Notes under the pieces: model-generated
What the model was told of the DNA's origin: nothing
What the model saw: the letters and a program-made list of their open reading frames with translations, nothing else
Database searches by the model: none
In this document: one piece after another, positions 21,505 through 35,194 of the stretch
How positions within the stretch are numbered: position 1 is the first letter of the stretch
How the letters are laid out: each line of letters starts with the position of its first letter
Translations under genes and position numbers: made by a program
Assembly (NCBI GenBank): GCA_034670405.1
Contig: JAXDDX010000034.1
Location: 1,847,501-1,911,500 of the forward strand
Source of the DNA: Hoplostethus atlanticus
Taxonomy: Eukaryota > Chordata > Actinopteri > Trachichthyiformes > Trachichthyidae
Length of the DNA stretch: 64,000 bases
Reading direction: 5' to 3'

Positions 21505-21535
21505 CATACTCTCAAAACTACATTTTGAGAGTATG
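21505..21535. repeat. 13-bp perfect hairpin with 5-nt loop
   Basis: CATACTCTCAAAA (21505-21517), loop CTACA, then TTTTGAGAGTATG (21523-21535). Lies about 120 bp past the LINE 3' end. Confidence 0.85.
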
Positions 21536-24470
21536 ATTATGATTGATTAAATCCCTGTTACCAGCAAAGTTATCCTTTAGTAGTGGTATAGAAAAGCAGA
21601 GAAGCAATTTAAAGGCCACTCCATTGACCCTGACGTGCACCAGCAAGTGGCCTCTGTTCTTCTGATTGTCTGATTGTCGCCATGGTTACACACCATAGGG
21701 GTCCTGCAGATGAAGATGTGATGATGATGATGGTGATGATGGTGCTGGTGCTGGTTGTGGTGGTTTTCCCCGGGGGCCTCTGCTCTCGCATCAGTCCCAG
21801 CTTCCTCCACTCATGACCTCTGTCACTTACCCCGGGGAGACACTTGCCAGGTGAGAAAAGCACACAGCAGGAATGAGGACCAGGTCGACTCTATGTGGCC
21901 CCCCGAGCAAGGTTGTGTTCGGCTGATTTTTCTGTCCTTTTTGTTCACTTTATGAATACAGAGCAGGTTATTCTTTTCCTAACATAAATGGGGATGGGAA
22001 TACAGATACTTTCAGTAGCAGATGCCGAACAGAATTGAGTTGCTCTCAGTGAGATTTCCCCATCTGATCATATTATGTTAACTTCAATTTGCACCCATTA
22101 CAGCATGTTAAAGCATTTTAGTGAAATTAACACTTTCAGTGAGTATGCTACTCTTGTTTTAGTTAAGACACTTTTTAGGTTTGCAATATACAAGCTAACT
22201 TCATGTCAAGGAAATACCGATTGTTATTCATTTCAAAGACCTCTTTTGATGAAGTCTATATTTGCAACCTTTTTTTTTTTAAAGTTTGTCAGAGTTATAT
22301 ATTATGACTAGAATTTGTGCTAATGAATAACTTGCCAAAAGCTATAAATGCTCTAACCTCTGATATGATGGAGGGACGAAACCTGGTGCTGCTCCATTGT
22401 AATACCAACTGTTATGAACCAGACAACCTGCTCGTATTCCCATTAAATTACCCAGGGTGCTGCCGCTGTGTACACAAAGTCAGCCTCCCATTTGCCGCCA
22501 ATGGAGCAACTCCGGGTCTTTTCTTTCGACGACACCGTTGCCGTCTTGGCTCTCTCTCTTTTCCAGCTTTGGGTGAGAAATGTTGATGTTCACGCGTCTG
22601 AAGTGAACTTGACAAGATTATGAAAATAACTGAATTCTGTTGCTCTTTAAGGATGAAAGAGAAAGAATCATGTTCATGAGCAGTAACGTGTAGACTAAAA
22701 ATACCTTAATTTATATGTATCTAGAGTGAATCCGAGAGCACTCCGAGCCCCAGTGAGCATCTCCCAGCCTCTTCTAATTAAACCTCTCGCTTGCCGTGTT
22801 TAGTTTTGGGGAAAATGCAGGAGGATGTTGTTAGTCAGTTTCACATCTACTAAGCTTGTGCTGGAACGTTTTGATGCCATGTCGCCCCTCAGGTCATACA
22901 TAGTGTAATGAATGGGTGGTTATTTAGTTTGAGGCTACAGCAAGGAGGTGGTATAGAGAAGAATATGCCCCCGCAGGTTTTTCCTCAAGGGCAAACTCAG
23001 AGACTATTATTCTCTTGTTATGTGATTACGCAACATCTTTCATTTTGCTTCCCGGTATGAAACGATGTACGGAAAGATCCTTTCTATTCTCCTCTACAAA
23101 CACTTCATTTAATTTTCTCCGCTCGTTTTGTTCACCGATTTTCCCTCCCAAAGAGACTTCCTGTCTCCTGGGGCCGAACGCTGTCTTCATGTTCTGTACA
23201 ACATTCAGGTCTTGTACAACGTTATTTAACCATTTATATTAAAGCCTATGTGAATTGTACTTCAACACAATAAAAGCGTCTTCCTGCCGAAGTGAGACAT
23301 TCAGCTCGTTAACGCTATTGTGTGCAGAGCCGTCAGAAATATGTCTGGTATCGAATCATAGGCGATGACTAGACCGGTGACGCTCTAGTTGCGCTTTCAT
23401 GGTGTTTCCGTACGTGGGGAAAACAAAACACTACATCTCATGCATCGAGAACAGCTTGTTTTCAATGAGTCATCAGCCCATTCACAGGCCCTGTGTGGAA
23501 GGAAAAGCCGGGGCCAAGTGACATAAGAGAATTACTACAATAGTTCTGTGTCTAGCTGGGTGATGCATCATGTATGGTTGCCAGCTCAGACAGAAGCCTC
23601 CGCGGCCATCGGCGAAACTGGGCTGCTCCACATCGAAGTACTGGGGGGACTCTTTAAGCTCGCTTTCTGACACACCCCCATAAGCAATTTAATTCCTCCG
23701 GAGTTACTTTGTGCTGCAGCCCTATCCACTCGAGAGCCTTGACATCATTAATCCATTAAACTTTAAATTCCAGAGGATTTTTTAGCCCTCCTGCTCCCAG
23801 ATTAGCAGTTCAGTGCGTTTCTGTGTCAGTTCACTGGGTTGAAATTAATTTCTCAACTAATTTAGTAATTGCACGCAGAAGCTTTTTTATCTGTGGTGGT
23901 GGATAAGCTGCGACAGACAGTCCCTGTACTCCAGGGGCAGGTTAGATGTTTCAAAGACTTGCAATTATTTTCACACCGCAACACAGGGGGCTTATAACAC
24001 TTTTGGCATCAACGCTAGACCGCTCGTAACACTTTTTTCTATTCAATCTCTAAAATCCAAATTGTCAAAATACTATATGCTCTGACCTGTCACTGCCAGC
24101 GAGCCTGTAGACACTAAAACATCATCATTTTGCACAAGCTTTTAACCACTGTCTCTGAATGTGAGAACTATATTATACAGGATGGCTGCTCTGGATAAGT
24201 GCTTGATTCAGAGCTGCAGCCTGATTTGCCCATTATGGCTAAGCTTTTCTGACACTCTCTGATGTAGAGGCTGCTTCTTTCATACGCTGCCATAACTCTG
24301 TGTGTGTGTGTGTGTTCATGTGCGTGCAACCCTGGTGCAAACATGCTCTCAGTGCTGGGTGTGTGTGTGTGCATGTGTGACGAACAGTTACCACAGAGTG
24401 TGGTGTTGGCTGGAACGGGGGAGGAGGAGGACGATGTGGGGAGAAGTGTGATGATAAGTGACTCCCATAA
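21536..24470. other. no gene; one ATG/GAT repeat
   Basis: A (GAT/GGT)n-like imperfect trinucleotide run lies at 21712-21752. The AT-rich tracts with TTAAT/TAATT words at about 23685-23870 look like regulatory DNA but show no definable site. No exon supported. Confidence 0.35.
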
Positions 24471-24474
24471 TCCC

Positions 24475-24496
24475 CTCTCTCTCTCTCGCTCTCTCG

Positions 24497-24529
<33 letters not shown>

Positions 24530-24530
24530 G
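24475..24530. repeat. (CT)n / CTCTCG microsatellite
   Basis: Runs of CT interrupted by regularly spaced CG. An (AC)n tract follows 60 bp downstream. Confidence 0.9.
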
Positions 24531-24588
24531 CTGCTAGCTGCAAGGCCAGTGTGAGTCAGTGTGTCTCCCCCTCCACTCCCCAGACAGA

Positions 24589-24589
<1 letters not shown>

Positions 24590-24635
<46 letters not shown>
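24590..24635. repeat. (AC)n microsatellite
   Basis: About 23 uninterrupted AC units. Confidence 0.95.
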
Positions 24636-24636
<1 letters not shown>

Positions 24637-24716
24637 CAACGACAGCGACTTGTGCTGGCATGGGACGGCTGGACACTGTCCCCGCTGATCATGGACCACG
24701 TCTGACATCTCTGCCT

Positions 24717-24763
24717 CTCAGCGTGACTTCAGTGTGCCCCCCGCACACTGAAGTCACGCTGAG
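24717..24763. repeat. 21-bp perfect inverted repeat with 5-nt C loop
   Basis: The left arm (24717-24737, beginning CTCAGCGTGACTTC and ending AGTGTGC) is exactly reverse-complementary to the right arm (24743-24763). The loop is CCCCC. Function unknown. Confidence 0.95.
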
Positions 24764-25061
24764 GCATTATATGAGCAAATATAACCACAAACCATGGCGT
24801 CTTCAGAGCCGTAGCTCCGATGCCTCGCAGCCTCTGACAAACATGACAGTGTTGGAAATGCACATCGGTGCTGTTGTGACACTGACTAGCATTACACTAA
24901 ATTACCAGTTTTGTAGTGAGGTGTAATAGCAGCGTTGTTACTCATCGTTCCCATGATGCTGCACTGCGCCGCTCGTATTGAGCCCATCTGCCAGCAGAGA
25001 TGTGCAGCTCTCTCTTACAAGGCACACAGGGACATGAGGTGCACTCTGTTATCATGGCTTG

Positions 25062-25085
25062 CACACACACACACAGCACACACAC

Positions 25086-25133
<48 letters not shown>
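25062..25133. repeat. (CA)n microsatellite with GCA interruptions
   Basis: About 35 CA units broken twice by CAGCA. Confidence 0.95.
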
Positions 25134-25135
<2 letters not shown>

Positions 25136-25269
25136 CCTGAGTCGTGACAATGGTATGTCATGCACACCCAGTTGTCACACAACACTTTTGGTCATAGCCT
25201 TCGTCTTCTGTGCTCACACACCACCAACACATGCACACACAGTCACAAATACGTGTGTACATCAATAAG

Positions 25270-28240
25270 CTGATACGCACAAACGGAAAGACACATTTTA
25301 CTTAAAGCCCTGCGCGTTCTGTTGAGCAATATTTCATACTGTATCTTCAGCATATTCCAGCCACACTGAACAATAATTGTTTATCGGTCTATTGCTGCTA
25401 TTTTCCTCGCCAGCCTGTTTTCTCTTGTGGTTGTCAGTGAGGTATGAGCCGTTCTGACAGTGGTTCAGACAATGAATATCTTCCATACAGGGGGGGGATG
25501 TTTCACCATCATCTGCTGATAATGCTCAGCAATAGGTCTTGGGGCGGCTTGCCAGGACGGCATTAGTGCAGCCAATGCCAGGCGCTGTATAGAACGGTGT
25601 TTCCTCAGCCATCATCCCTAGTCATCCTTAATCCCGTAACTGCAGCTATACACAATGGGTAATCCCATCATGACTCAATTGTGTGTAGAAATAAAGACGC
25701 ACGTTTCCCAAAAAGAGAGCTATTCGTGAAAGCTCTAAGGGGCAGGGTCTGTTGTTGTGTGTTTACCGGAGAGGGGTGAATAGCATGACATGCTCACCGG
25801 CTAGTATCTCCCTTTTGGATAGAGTCCAACATCGCTGTTGCTGCTGGTACCAAATTTTAAAGCAGTACAAATCCATGTCACTTCTCAAAGAAAAAGGAGT
25901 TTCTGGATATTACTGATTAATGTGCATGGTATAATGTTAACAGTACACCACACTCCACGGCAAAGATGGTCTTTTTTGTTAGGGTGGAAAAGCTGTTTTT
26001 TTTTCCATTCCAAGCTTTTCTCCGAATTTTATTTCTGAAGCGATGGACCAAATCAGAATTAAAATGTTTTTGCTAGCGGGTTATGTGGTCAGGAAAAAAA
26101 CTCCAGTCCAAACTATGTGTTTGATACCTCCAGCCATAAAGTGCATCACTATATCTCACTAGTTCACAGAGGAATTTATTGTTTACAGAGATACAACACA
26201 AAACCTGGTGGTTCCACCCACAGGCTCACTGTCAGTAGAGGCCTGTTAGTTGTTTGTGGAGCCACTGACCGTGCTGCCATGGCCTACTATTGCTACTCCT
26301 GCTTGACTGGATGGTGCACTGGCTTAGATAATGAATAGCCCTCCCCAAGGGGGGTAATTAACTTCTTAATGTGTCTGATCTGATAGACGTTTTTGCTCTG
26401 GTGAATGGTAACACTGCGGAGGAGTGGTGCTGCCATGGTTCAGGCTGGTGCCCTGAGACAGAAAGTATCACTTAAACGCAAGCCCTCTGTCTGACATGGC
26501 CGTGTCTCTCAGCTTTACAAGGAACCTGAACCCACTGTGCATTTGGGAATTGCTGTCTAAAAAAAACTTTGCAGCGTGCACCCCCCCACAGATTCCCCAT
26601 TGCACTTAACACTTGAAGTTGACAATTGCCTCGAGGAGTTGAATCCAGTAGCTTGAACAGTCTTTGTCTTGAAACCCCTTGACATTCCAATCAAGTGAAG
26701 AGGCTGGGCGAACCCCTAGAATTTCAATCAAAAACAGAATATTGAATTTGTGGAATTTGAAAACGTGCCCCTCAAACAAAATGCTCCCAACCCTCTTTGA
26801 TATGGAAAACCAAATACTCCACTCTCCCTCCTTCATGAATGAAATTATTTTCCCCTGTCTTTCCTACAGTCGAGCAGCCCAAGGCGCTATGACCCTAATT
26901 ACATGAGTTGTACATATCAGAGGAAAGCCTACCATGTTTTTTTTATTTGCCCTTCAATTTACACCCCCCCTCCCCCCCCCTCTATGTGACAGGGTAGTAG
27001 CTCAGTGTTGACAGTGTGCTAAATAGGTTGTGAGGAGTTCTGGAGATTATGTAAGGGCGATTAATCGTTCATCACAATTATTGTTATGTTATTAAACCCC
27101 TTCAGCGGAAAAACCTAGAGCTGGCTTTGCTGTGTAAAGTTGACACTATATAGTCTGTGATGATCAAAACGGCACACTGCACATGTCTGGTGTATCAGTA
27201 ATTAAAGGCTTTTATTTTGTTACGTGGTGAGCAGAATGTCTTTTTAGTTCTGCACAGCTACGTCTGACGCTCCAGGTTGTGACACTCTGGAGTTACTGTC
27301 GGCTAGAGCATATGGCGGGCTCTTACTCTGGTTTGTGGACCCTCTAATTAGCCCAGCGGTCCAAATGAGGTTACTGCAGTGAAGGAAAGAGGGAAAAAAG
27401 GGAGGTGGAGAGAGAGAAATAGATGTGTGTGTGTGTGTGTGTGTGTGAGTGTGGGGTGAGAAAAAATGTTATGCAATCCTTTACTTTTTTATGTAAGGGA
27501 TCGATAGAGTAACTAACAGCACCCCGCCCCCATCCGTGTGCACAGATGCTAATCATTGTTCTCTGAAGTTCACGGCTAATTGTTTCTCAGGAGAGGTGCC
27601 CGGCATCCTCCTCACTCCTGCAGTGCATGCTAGGTTGTCAGAGATGCACAGGAAGGAATATGCAGCTTTATTAGACAAGGTTCCCCCAAACCTTCTTAAA
27701 GCAATAGGTCATCCATTTTTACATTTACATCCGTTACATTTACCGGGAGTTCTGCTGAGTTCTTCTTCTCACTCGGCAGAATTTACCCGGAGGGAGCTTT
27801 GGATGGTCTTTTGAAATAATGAAAAATTGATGAACCTACGTTATTGCTTTAGAGCACCTCCTGAAAACGTGCATTGGACAATATCGAGAAAATTAGGATA
27901 CTGCTGGAAAAACCCCCGGCTCTTGTACTGTACAGCGACAAATTGGCATTTTTCAGTTGGGCTGAATGTCTATATGTGTGTCAGAAAGCCGACATCGTGC
28001 ACCGCGAAACTCTACATGACACCTGTCAAGACCAGGAAGTGGCTGTTCTCTGCCTCCCTGTTCCCCCCTGCTGCATCGAGTAGGCCTTGTTCCCCACTCG
28101 CTGTAGAGAGACAGAAGATCACAGGCTTCCCTTCTTCTCTCGTTTCTCTTTTATTCTCTCTCTCTCTTTCATTCTTATTTTGTCTCGCCTTCGATCTCGC
28201 TCTCTTGCACTCTGTTGCCTTCTGCCTCCTTTTGTTTCCT

Positions 28241-28285
<45 letters not shown>

Positions 28286-30230
28286 CTCTTTCTCTCAGCT
28301 CAGCTGCTCTGGGATTGTCCCTGATCATCCTACATCAAAATATCGTCTCCTCACTGTTGCCCTGTGTTCCTTTCATCTCGACCATGTAATATTAAAGTCA
28401 GGAGGGACGGCCCTGCTGTTTTCAATGAGCGCTTGTTCACAGTGGAGGAAAGAGAGCGGGAGAGGGGAAAGAGATGTCACAGACAGCCAAGCCAGTGAGT
28501 TGAATGCACTTTGACTAAATCTCCCCTTTAGCCACTTATTATTATTCAGAAAGTCCCAAACCTGCTCTACCGCAGCTCTAAAACCAAATAGAAAAACACA
28601 GCTTTGCTTCTTGAGAGCATGCCGAGGTTTTCGGCCGTAATTGGATTGATTAGATGCACGTAGTTGACTGGATCTGTCATAGACGCAACAGATTGCTAGA
28701 CGTGAATGAGGATTGTCTTTTTTTTCCCTTGTTGAGATTTGGGAATTTGGATTGCCAGTGAATCGCACGCTGATGCTTGACAGGTTACCAACTGTTTGGG
28801 AGGAAATGAACCACCTCACATTCACCCATTATCAAGAAAACCATAGGGGGTTGCCTGTCGGGAAAGAAAACACAAACTTTTTTTTTATTATGGGGTCCCT
28901 CTGTACTGCAGCCCACCCAATGGGGCTACATAGCAGCATATGTGCAATTAACGCGAGACAGATGGTCCAAGTTCACATCAAATCAATGACTGGGATGAGG
29001 TGATGGGGAGGGAAGCCCAGATTTCCCCCCCCCCATGGGGGTGCCATGGCGTCATGGTCATTGATGCGTGGTCCAATTTGACATGTTTGATCAGGTGACT
29101 CCATGCAAGTGTATTCACTTTGAAATTGAAATCCGCCAGTAATTACAGCACCCTAGGTGTTTTGTAACACAGGTAGAGCCGCATCAGTGGATCTATAATT
29201 TTATAATGCTCTCATACATTATTGATGGCAACATGCCATTAGTGAAGAGAGGTAGGGCTTGGGCCGTGCAGCTTTTAATGAATTTTTAAGATGAAGATCA
29301 TAAGAGGATTTGCATTTGCGGGAGGTGACACTGTGTTCGTTCTGGAAAATCAGTTGAGACGATTGGCTCATGGTGATGTGCCTCTGCCAGCTAATACTAC
29401 TGTAACGTAGTGGAAACCATCAAGTTGTGCGTTGTGTGGTGTGTAGCTACAGCCGTCATCAGTCGGATACGTTCTATCAGTGATCACAGTGTGTACTCCT
29501 TCCCCCCAAAAGTAAAATAGACATCATAAACCCTAAACTGCCTTTTTCCATTTGTGATGGACTTCTTCATGTTCTACCACTGGGTTTAAACTCAAATAGC
29601 CTTCATCAGGGTTTCTCTCCCAACAGAATATTTATATCTCACCCTCTCCCTGTATACCGCATCAACGCTAAGCAGCCGTGATTGTAACTGAAGTGTTGTG
29701 ATAATGACCTTGCTTCGGGTGCTCAACAAAATATCTTCCATTAATTAGAGATTGCTGTGTTTCTGAGTCAGCTGTGGCCAGTTATGCAACCCAGGCAAGC
29801 GACGGCGAGCTACTTGGGTGTGAACTGGGTTTGAAACCACAAATCTGCCAGTCTGGTCTTTCTCTGTGCGTGACAACGCTGCCTTTTCTGCACACTGTGC
29901 CATTAGCACAAAAGAAAGGTTTTCTGAAGCCTGATTCTACACTCAGTAGGAGTATCGATCAATTTGATAGCTCCATTACGTTCATTATTTTTTTTTTTTA
30001 ACATCAATTAGTCCAAGTCCAATAATTTTTTTATATATGTCATGAATGATTATATGTCATGAAAAATCCCTGGGCAATTATAATAGCAAGCTCGTTCCTT
30101 CAGTATCTACACCTGCAGTCACAGACTGGTTGCAGGCGTTAGCATAGATAGCATTATGAGCATCCCTGCTAATTAACTGTTTCTAGTTCCCTAACCAAAG
30201 CTTGGGGAGGAGGGGGGTCTTTCTCTATCC
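25270..30230. other. no gene recognised; simple repeats
   Basis: Holds (GT)n at 27424-27447, (CT)n at 28242-28278, a poly-C-rich stretch near 26965-26985 and long AT-balanced sequence. No reading frame resembles a known protein or has supporting splice sites. Confidence 0.35.
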
Positions 30231-30232
30231 CA

Positions 30233-30233
<1 letters not shown>

Positions 30234-30265
<32 letters not shown>
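30234..30265. repeat. (CT)n microsatellite
   Basis: Sixteen CT units. Confidence 0.9.
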
Positions 30266-30268
<3 letters not shown>

Positions 30269-30855
30269 TTACCCCTGCCCCTCCTCCTGTTAGACGGCCC
30301 CGTCTGATTTGTATTCCAGTGGCTTCCTCTCCTCCCTGTGTGTGACTCTGCAGAGCAGGTGTCCACGGCTGTGGCTCAGACAACGATAGCCCACTGATAA
30401 GCTGCACACGGATAGATAGGCAGAGAGACCCTGTGCGTTCCGCTGACAAGAACCTCATCTTTTCTGTTAGGATTTTTAGTCGTGTGTCGGCAGAGACTTT
30501 GAATGCTGGGGATTGTACATACACGTATAAACGTACACACACACACACACACACATAGTACCTACATGTGAACCTAGTAGCTGTGTGGTCTGCAGGTCTG
30601 CTTTAAGGCCACTAACTCCTTGGTTGCCCATACAGTCTTATCTTTAAACAGGGTCAGTTTTCGGATTTACTGACAGAGCCCACAGGTCCAAGCGGTCCTA
30701 CAGCCTCCAAGTCCAACTATTCTTTACGTGATGATATTGTACTGGTTGATCCTGGCATCCGGCATGATACCACAGCGATTATCTCCTGTAATCTTTAATA
30801 ACGTCCCATGGAGGAAGACAGAGTGCAATAAGCTGCATCTGTTCCTCCTGGCCTT

Positions 30856-30961
<106 letters not shown>

Positions 30962-31649
30962 AGGCAGAGTGTGTTTGGGTGCAGCAGTTTTATGCAGTGT
31001 TAGCCTTGGGTGGCCCGTAGGCTCGATGAGGAGTGAGGTGGCACTGAATCCTTTGACCTTGTCCCAAGGTTACAACTACATGTACCTCTGTTCTGGCACT
31101 GTTCATCTTTCAGTTGAATGGTTGAAATGTGCTCAATTTCTACCGAACAGAGTAGAGAAAATAGATGATGAAGAAACCTTAAAATTCTATCATACCTTTT
31201 AAGATAATAAGAATTTGTTTTGGCTCTTGAGATAGTACAGAAATGTTTAGAAAATCTATGTAACCAACCAATTCAGGCATGAAGATCAAATGTTCATTAA
31301 ACTTTGCTTGGATTACTTCATAGGAACAAAATATGAGCCTAGGTGTCTTTTACGTATGAGGCCCCGGGGGTACTACTAGTGAATTACTATCTATAAGCCA
31401 AGGCTATGTGATGCAAATAGAAGCTGATGGGGACGTCGGAAACACCAATCAATAATTCTATTAAAGGATAGAGCCACTGCAGGTGTAATGACCGTGGTCC
31501 ATGTGAAAAGGGTGCACGTGCTCTAATTCAAACATGCCTGTGATGCACAAGCACGGTAACGTCCAACACTCACCGACTTGTACGCTTCTCCTATGTATGT
31601 TTGTATGAGTGTGCATGTCTTTTGCAGGGAGGGTATTAAATATCTTCAA

Positions 31650-31845
31650 ATTTGACCATTTTCATGCCAAAAATTTTCACTGATTCAATGTTTCCCCCAG
31701 AGTGGTTTTCTTGGCAGGGTGGAAAAGCCTCTGAAACAGCATTTCGACCGTGTGCCACTAGAATTCATCATTGCAACCCATACTAATGAAATGCTATTAG
31801 GTTGGGCAGCAGTTCTTTACAGGGTGACCCACCGTCCTGCACGTG
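31650..31845 (+). repeat. unrecognised dispersed repeat, copy A
   Basis: Shares with 52962-53145 the ordered phrases ATG(C/G)CAAAAA, GGTGGAAAAGCCTCTGAAAC, AGCATTT(CG/TAGA)CC, CCCA(T/G)ACTAATG and CAGGGTGACCCA. Both copies lie in the same orientation. It does not match an element I can name. Confidence 0.6.
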
Positions 31846-33110
31846 TCCCTCCAGGAACTCTCAAGCCTCATGCATTACGTCTCCGTGCAGGGATAAGAAT
31901 GGACAATCAATAAAGAATGGACTATATTGTATGGAGACTCATGGTGGCCAAGGCTGCTCCATGTCCGGCGCGCTTCACCCGGGAAAAGGATATTTATGTT
32001 GACAGCGCTCCTTCTCCCTCCGAGCCCAGGAGGAGGATCACACAACCTGTCACTCAGATTGATGCCTCCCCTGACAGCACGAGTTAAAAGGAAGGAGGAG
32101 AAGAGGAACTGAAGAGAGCGTATAGAGGATGGAGAATGCTCCCAGGGTTAGAGACGTATGACGATGATCTCGCCGGTGCATCATCGGTATTCAATTCATC
32201 ACACGCAGAACACGGAGCACGTATGTACAGGGAGTCATACCCAGAGCGCTGTTGTGTAGAGCAAAGCTGCTCTCTTTTCCACAGAGGAATTCCTGAATAC
32301 GTCTTTGATGTGTATAGCCTGTTCACGAGAAGGGAGGGGGGAAAGAGCTCCGTCATACAACACGGATCAACTAACAGAGGAATGAAACTAGATGCTGATA
32401 TAATATCACACGCATGACCTCGGTGTATATTTGCCATTTATGTATTATTTGGTGTGATTGACAGCTACGTAGCCTAACTATAATCTATGGGATGTAGATT
32501 TATTTTGTTTTTGGTTTATAAATACGTTGGTTTTTATTTCTTCCAACCAAATATGAATTTTCCATCATCTACTTGCCTTTTATATCAGTAATGATCTGTT
32601 CTCACATTGTGGCCCTGTATTGTGCAACAGGCATGGTGAGTGCCTCTTCATAATGGCGACGGGGGGAAACGTGTAATCTAATTTCTACTTTTCATTTACA
32701 GAGACAGTTTGTTCAAACAGAGTAATAACTATCCCTCCCGTTCTGTCTCCTCTTCCCCCTCTCTCTCTATTTCTCTCTCTCTCTCTATTTCTCTCTCTCT
32801 CTCTCTCCCTATTTCAGCCCCATTCACTCTTCGAAGAATGCCTCTGAAACCGTGCGGATGAGAACAAGTGAACAAATGAATGTTTCATGAACGCTTTTAT
32901 GATGAAGAAATGCAAATGAGGATGAGTGAATGAATGAATGTTTAATGAACGCTTGTTTAATGAAAAGGACTTATTAAGTAGAGCTGACTTAGCGCCGCGC
33001 GCGCAGACCGGGGCCCATCACGCATGAAAGGACCGCATTATATTTTGGCAAGGAGGTGATACAATACATTTAGATGAACAAGCGCCGCTAATCAGCCAGG
33101 CCTGATTGAC
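31846..33110. other. no gene; imperfect CT repeats and a short direct repeat
   Basis: (CT)n with TAT interruptions lies at 32758-32808. A diverged direct repeat (GAATGTTTCATGAACGCTT at 32878 against GAATGTTTAATGAACGCTT at 32936) follows. No exon supported. Confidence 0.35.
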
Positions 33111-33112
33111 AG

Positions 33113-33150
<38 letters not shown>
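33111..33150. repeat. (CG)n-(CA)n alternating purine-pyrimidine tract
   Basis: AGCGCGCGCG runs directly into fifteen CA units, a sequence type able to form Z-DNA. Confidence 0.9.
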
Positions 33151-33153
<3 letters not shown>

Positions 33154-34062
33154 TGAATTAGCATTAACTGTCACTTTCACCTACCCTTCCGTATGTTTTG
33201 GATAACGTACAAACACAGAAGTCTGATTGAGTCAAATTGGACGGACTGCGCAGTGCCGCATTTTCGGGCCCCCCGTCCTCTTGCCGAGTTGGGGGATAGC
33301 GGGCCCCCGCGCGTTTGGGAGGGGGGGGGGGGTATTTCACTTGCCTCATTAGTAGTACAGGCATTATACGATATGACCTCCCACAAATTTCAACAGAAAA
33401 TCTCTCAACTGTTCTAATCTCATAGATATGTCCTTCATAACATATCAAAAGTCTTAAGAAATCAAAGTGGTGGGAAATATTGAAAAATACTCAAATTCGT
33501 GATGCCCCAATTTTCCATTGACGCTCATTATAAAAAATGTTTTATGCATGTCTTCTGATATCACACAAAGGGTTCAGTACTGTCCACAGTCAACCAGAAA
33601 CTGTTTAAAGGAGACATGGAATTTGATGCAGTACAATGCATGTGTAAAAGGAAATTCCCATAGATGCATACAGGTAAGTGGGTCAAAATGACCTGGTGGG
33701 TTTGTTTTGTTGCAATGAAAGGTTTTTATCATTTCATATTCCAGGTATTCCTAAAAATGATTTCAGACTATTTACATTTTTTTATTTACCTTTTATTCTT
33801 TTTAAGTAATTATAGTTTTTGTATTACTAGCCCAAGCTTCCATAAGTGGGTCAAAAATACCTGCATGCATTTCCTATGAAATCTCATAGGAACCTTTGTT
33901 TCTTATCAACTCTCACTGTCAGGTATACATTTACTGTGGACCATGCTGTTGTTGTCACATTTCCAACCGCATCTCACACAGGGAGGCAGAGGAAATAATG
34001 GATATTTAATCTTGCCCCTCCCGTCCTCTAGAAGATGTTTCAGAGAGAGAGAGAAGTTGTTG

Positions 34063-34095
<33 letters not shown>

Positions 34096-35156
34096 CTAAG
34101 ACTGACCAGCTATGCATGTCTGTGCTGTGATGAATGAGTGTCACGTGTGTCTCTATGTTTAATAAGTCTGTTTAACTTCCCTCAAGGTGCCTTTAATGGT
34201 AATCTGTAAAGCCGACGTGGTGCTGGGATCTCTCTCTCTCTTTACGGGACTTCTCTCTGCACTGGCACTGGCACTATCACTAAAGCAAATAGAGGAAGGA
34301 ATGATTGGCTGATACATGGGAACTGACTAGAGCCTATGTATGCATTGTCAGTCCATAAAGTATGAGTGTAGGCTAATGGCGTTAGGGTACAGAGCGCTGG
34401 AGATGTTATGGCATTGACATTGGCGTTGTTTTATGATATCATCTGCCAAACTGAGCCAATGTGGTATCCGTCAGCCCCTCCTGACAGACATTGTTTTTCT
34501 TAGACAGCCTCATAATGGCTATATGTATGATACGCCAGCATTTTGGGAATTTCAATAAAAAAACAAATGTATTACAAATCAACCAAATAGTTATATTCCA
34601 GTATATTGAGTCTTTCAGGTCGGCCAGCAGATCATCCAGCGGCGGGGGTGGCACTGTTTCATAATCCCTGAATGACTTTAAACCTTTTAGCGCTAAACGG
34701 AACCATATGACCATCATCATCCTCCATATTAGCTTCGCACAGACAACACGCCAAATGGCAAGGGCCACTCCCGTCTCCTATTTGACCTTCCCACACCCAC
34801 ATCTCCGCCGGCCCTCCCCTGCATCTCCCCCCCTGCATCTCCTCTCCCTCCTTGTTGCTACAGTTGCGTTAGGGGGAAATGGGGCTTAACAAAAATATTG
34901 TCAAACTGCCTGGAAAGCCGAGGGGGGGAAGCTGGGCGAGCATATCCAAATAGCCACCATTTGAATTGCTAATTTTCAAGCTCCGCAAAAAAAAAAAAAA
35001 AAAAACTGTTGAGAGAGAGAGAGAGGAGAGTGGGGCCTTAATAAAGCAACAGTGTTAACCCTTGGGTGAGCAGCTTCAGAGAGAGATCAAAGCATTTTAA
35101 AACAGAGCAGAGTTAAGCTTCTTCAGAGGACCCTTCTCACCCATGCACCTCACCCA

Positions 35157-35194
<38 letters not shown>

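Noticed and set aside
24239..24676. 145-codon minus-strand open frame
   Set aside because: Made of GT and GA microsatellite translation (poly-Cys-Val, Arg-Glu); no start context or homologue.
24717..24763. The hairpin as a microRNA precursor
   Set aside because: At 47 nt with a 5-nt loop it is too short for a typical pre-miRNA, and the outer flanks do not extend the stem beyond one G-U pair.
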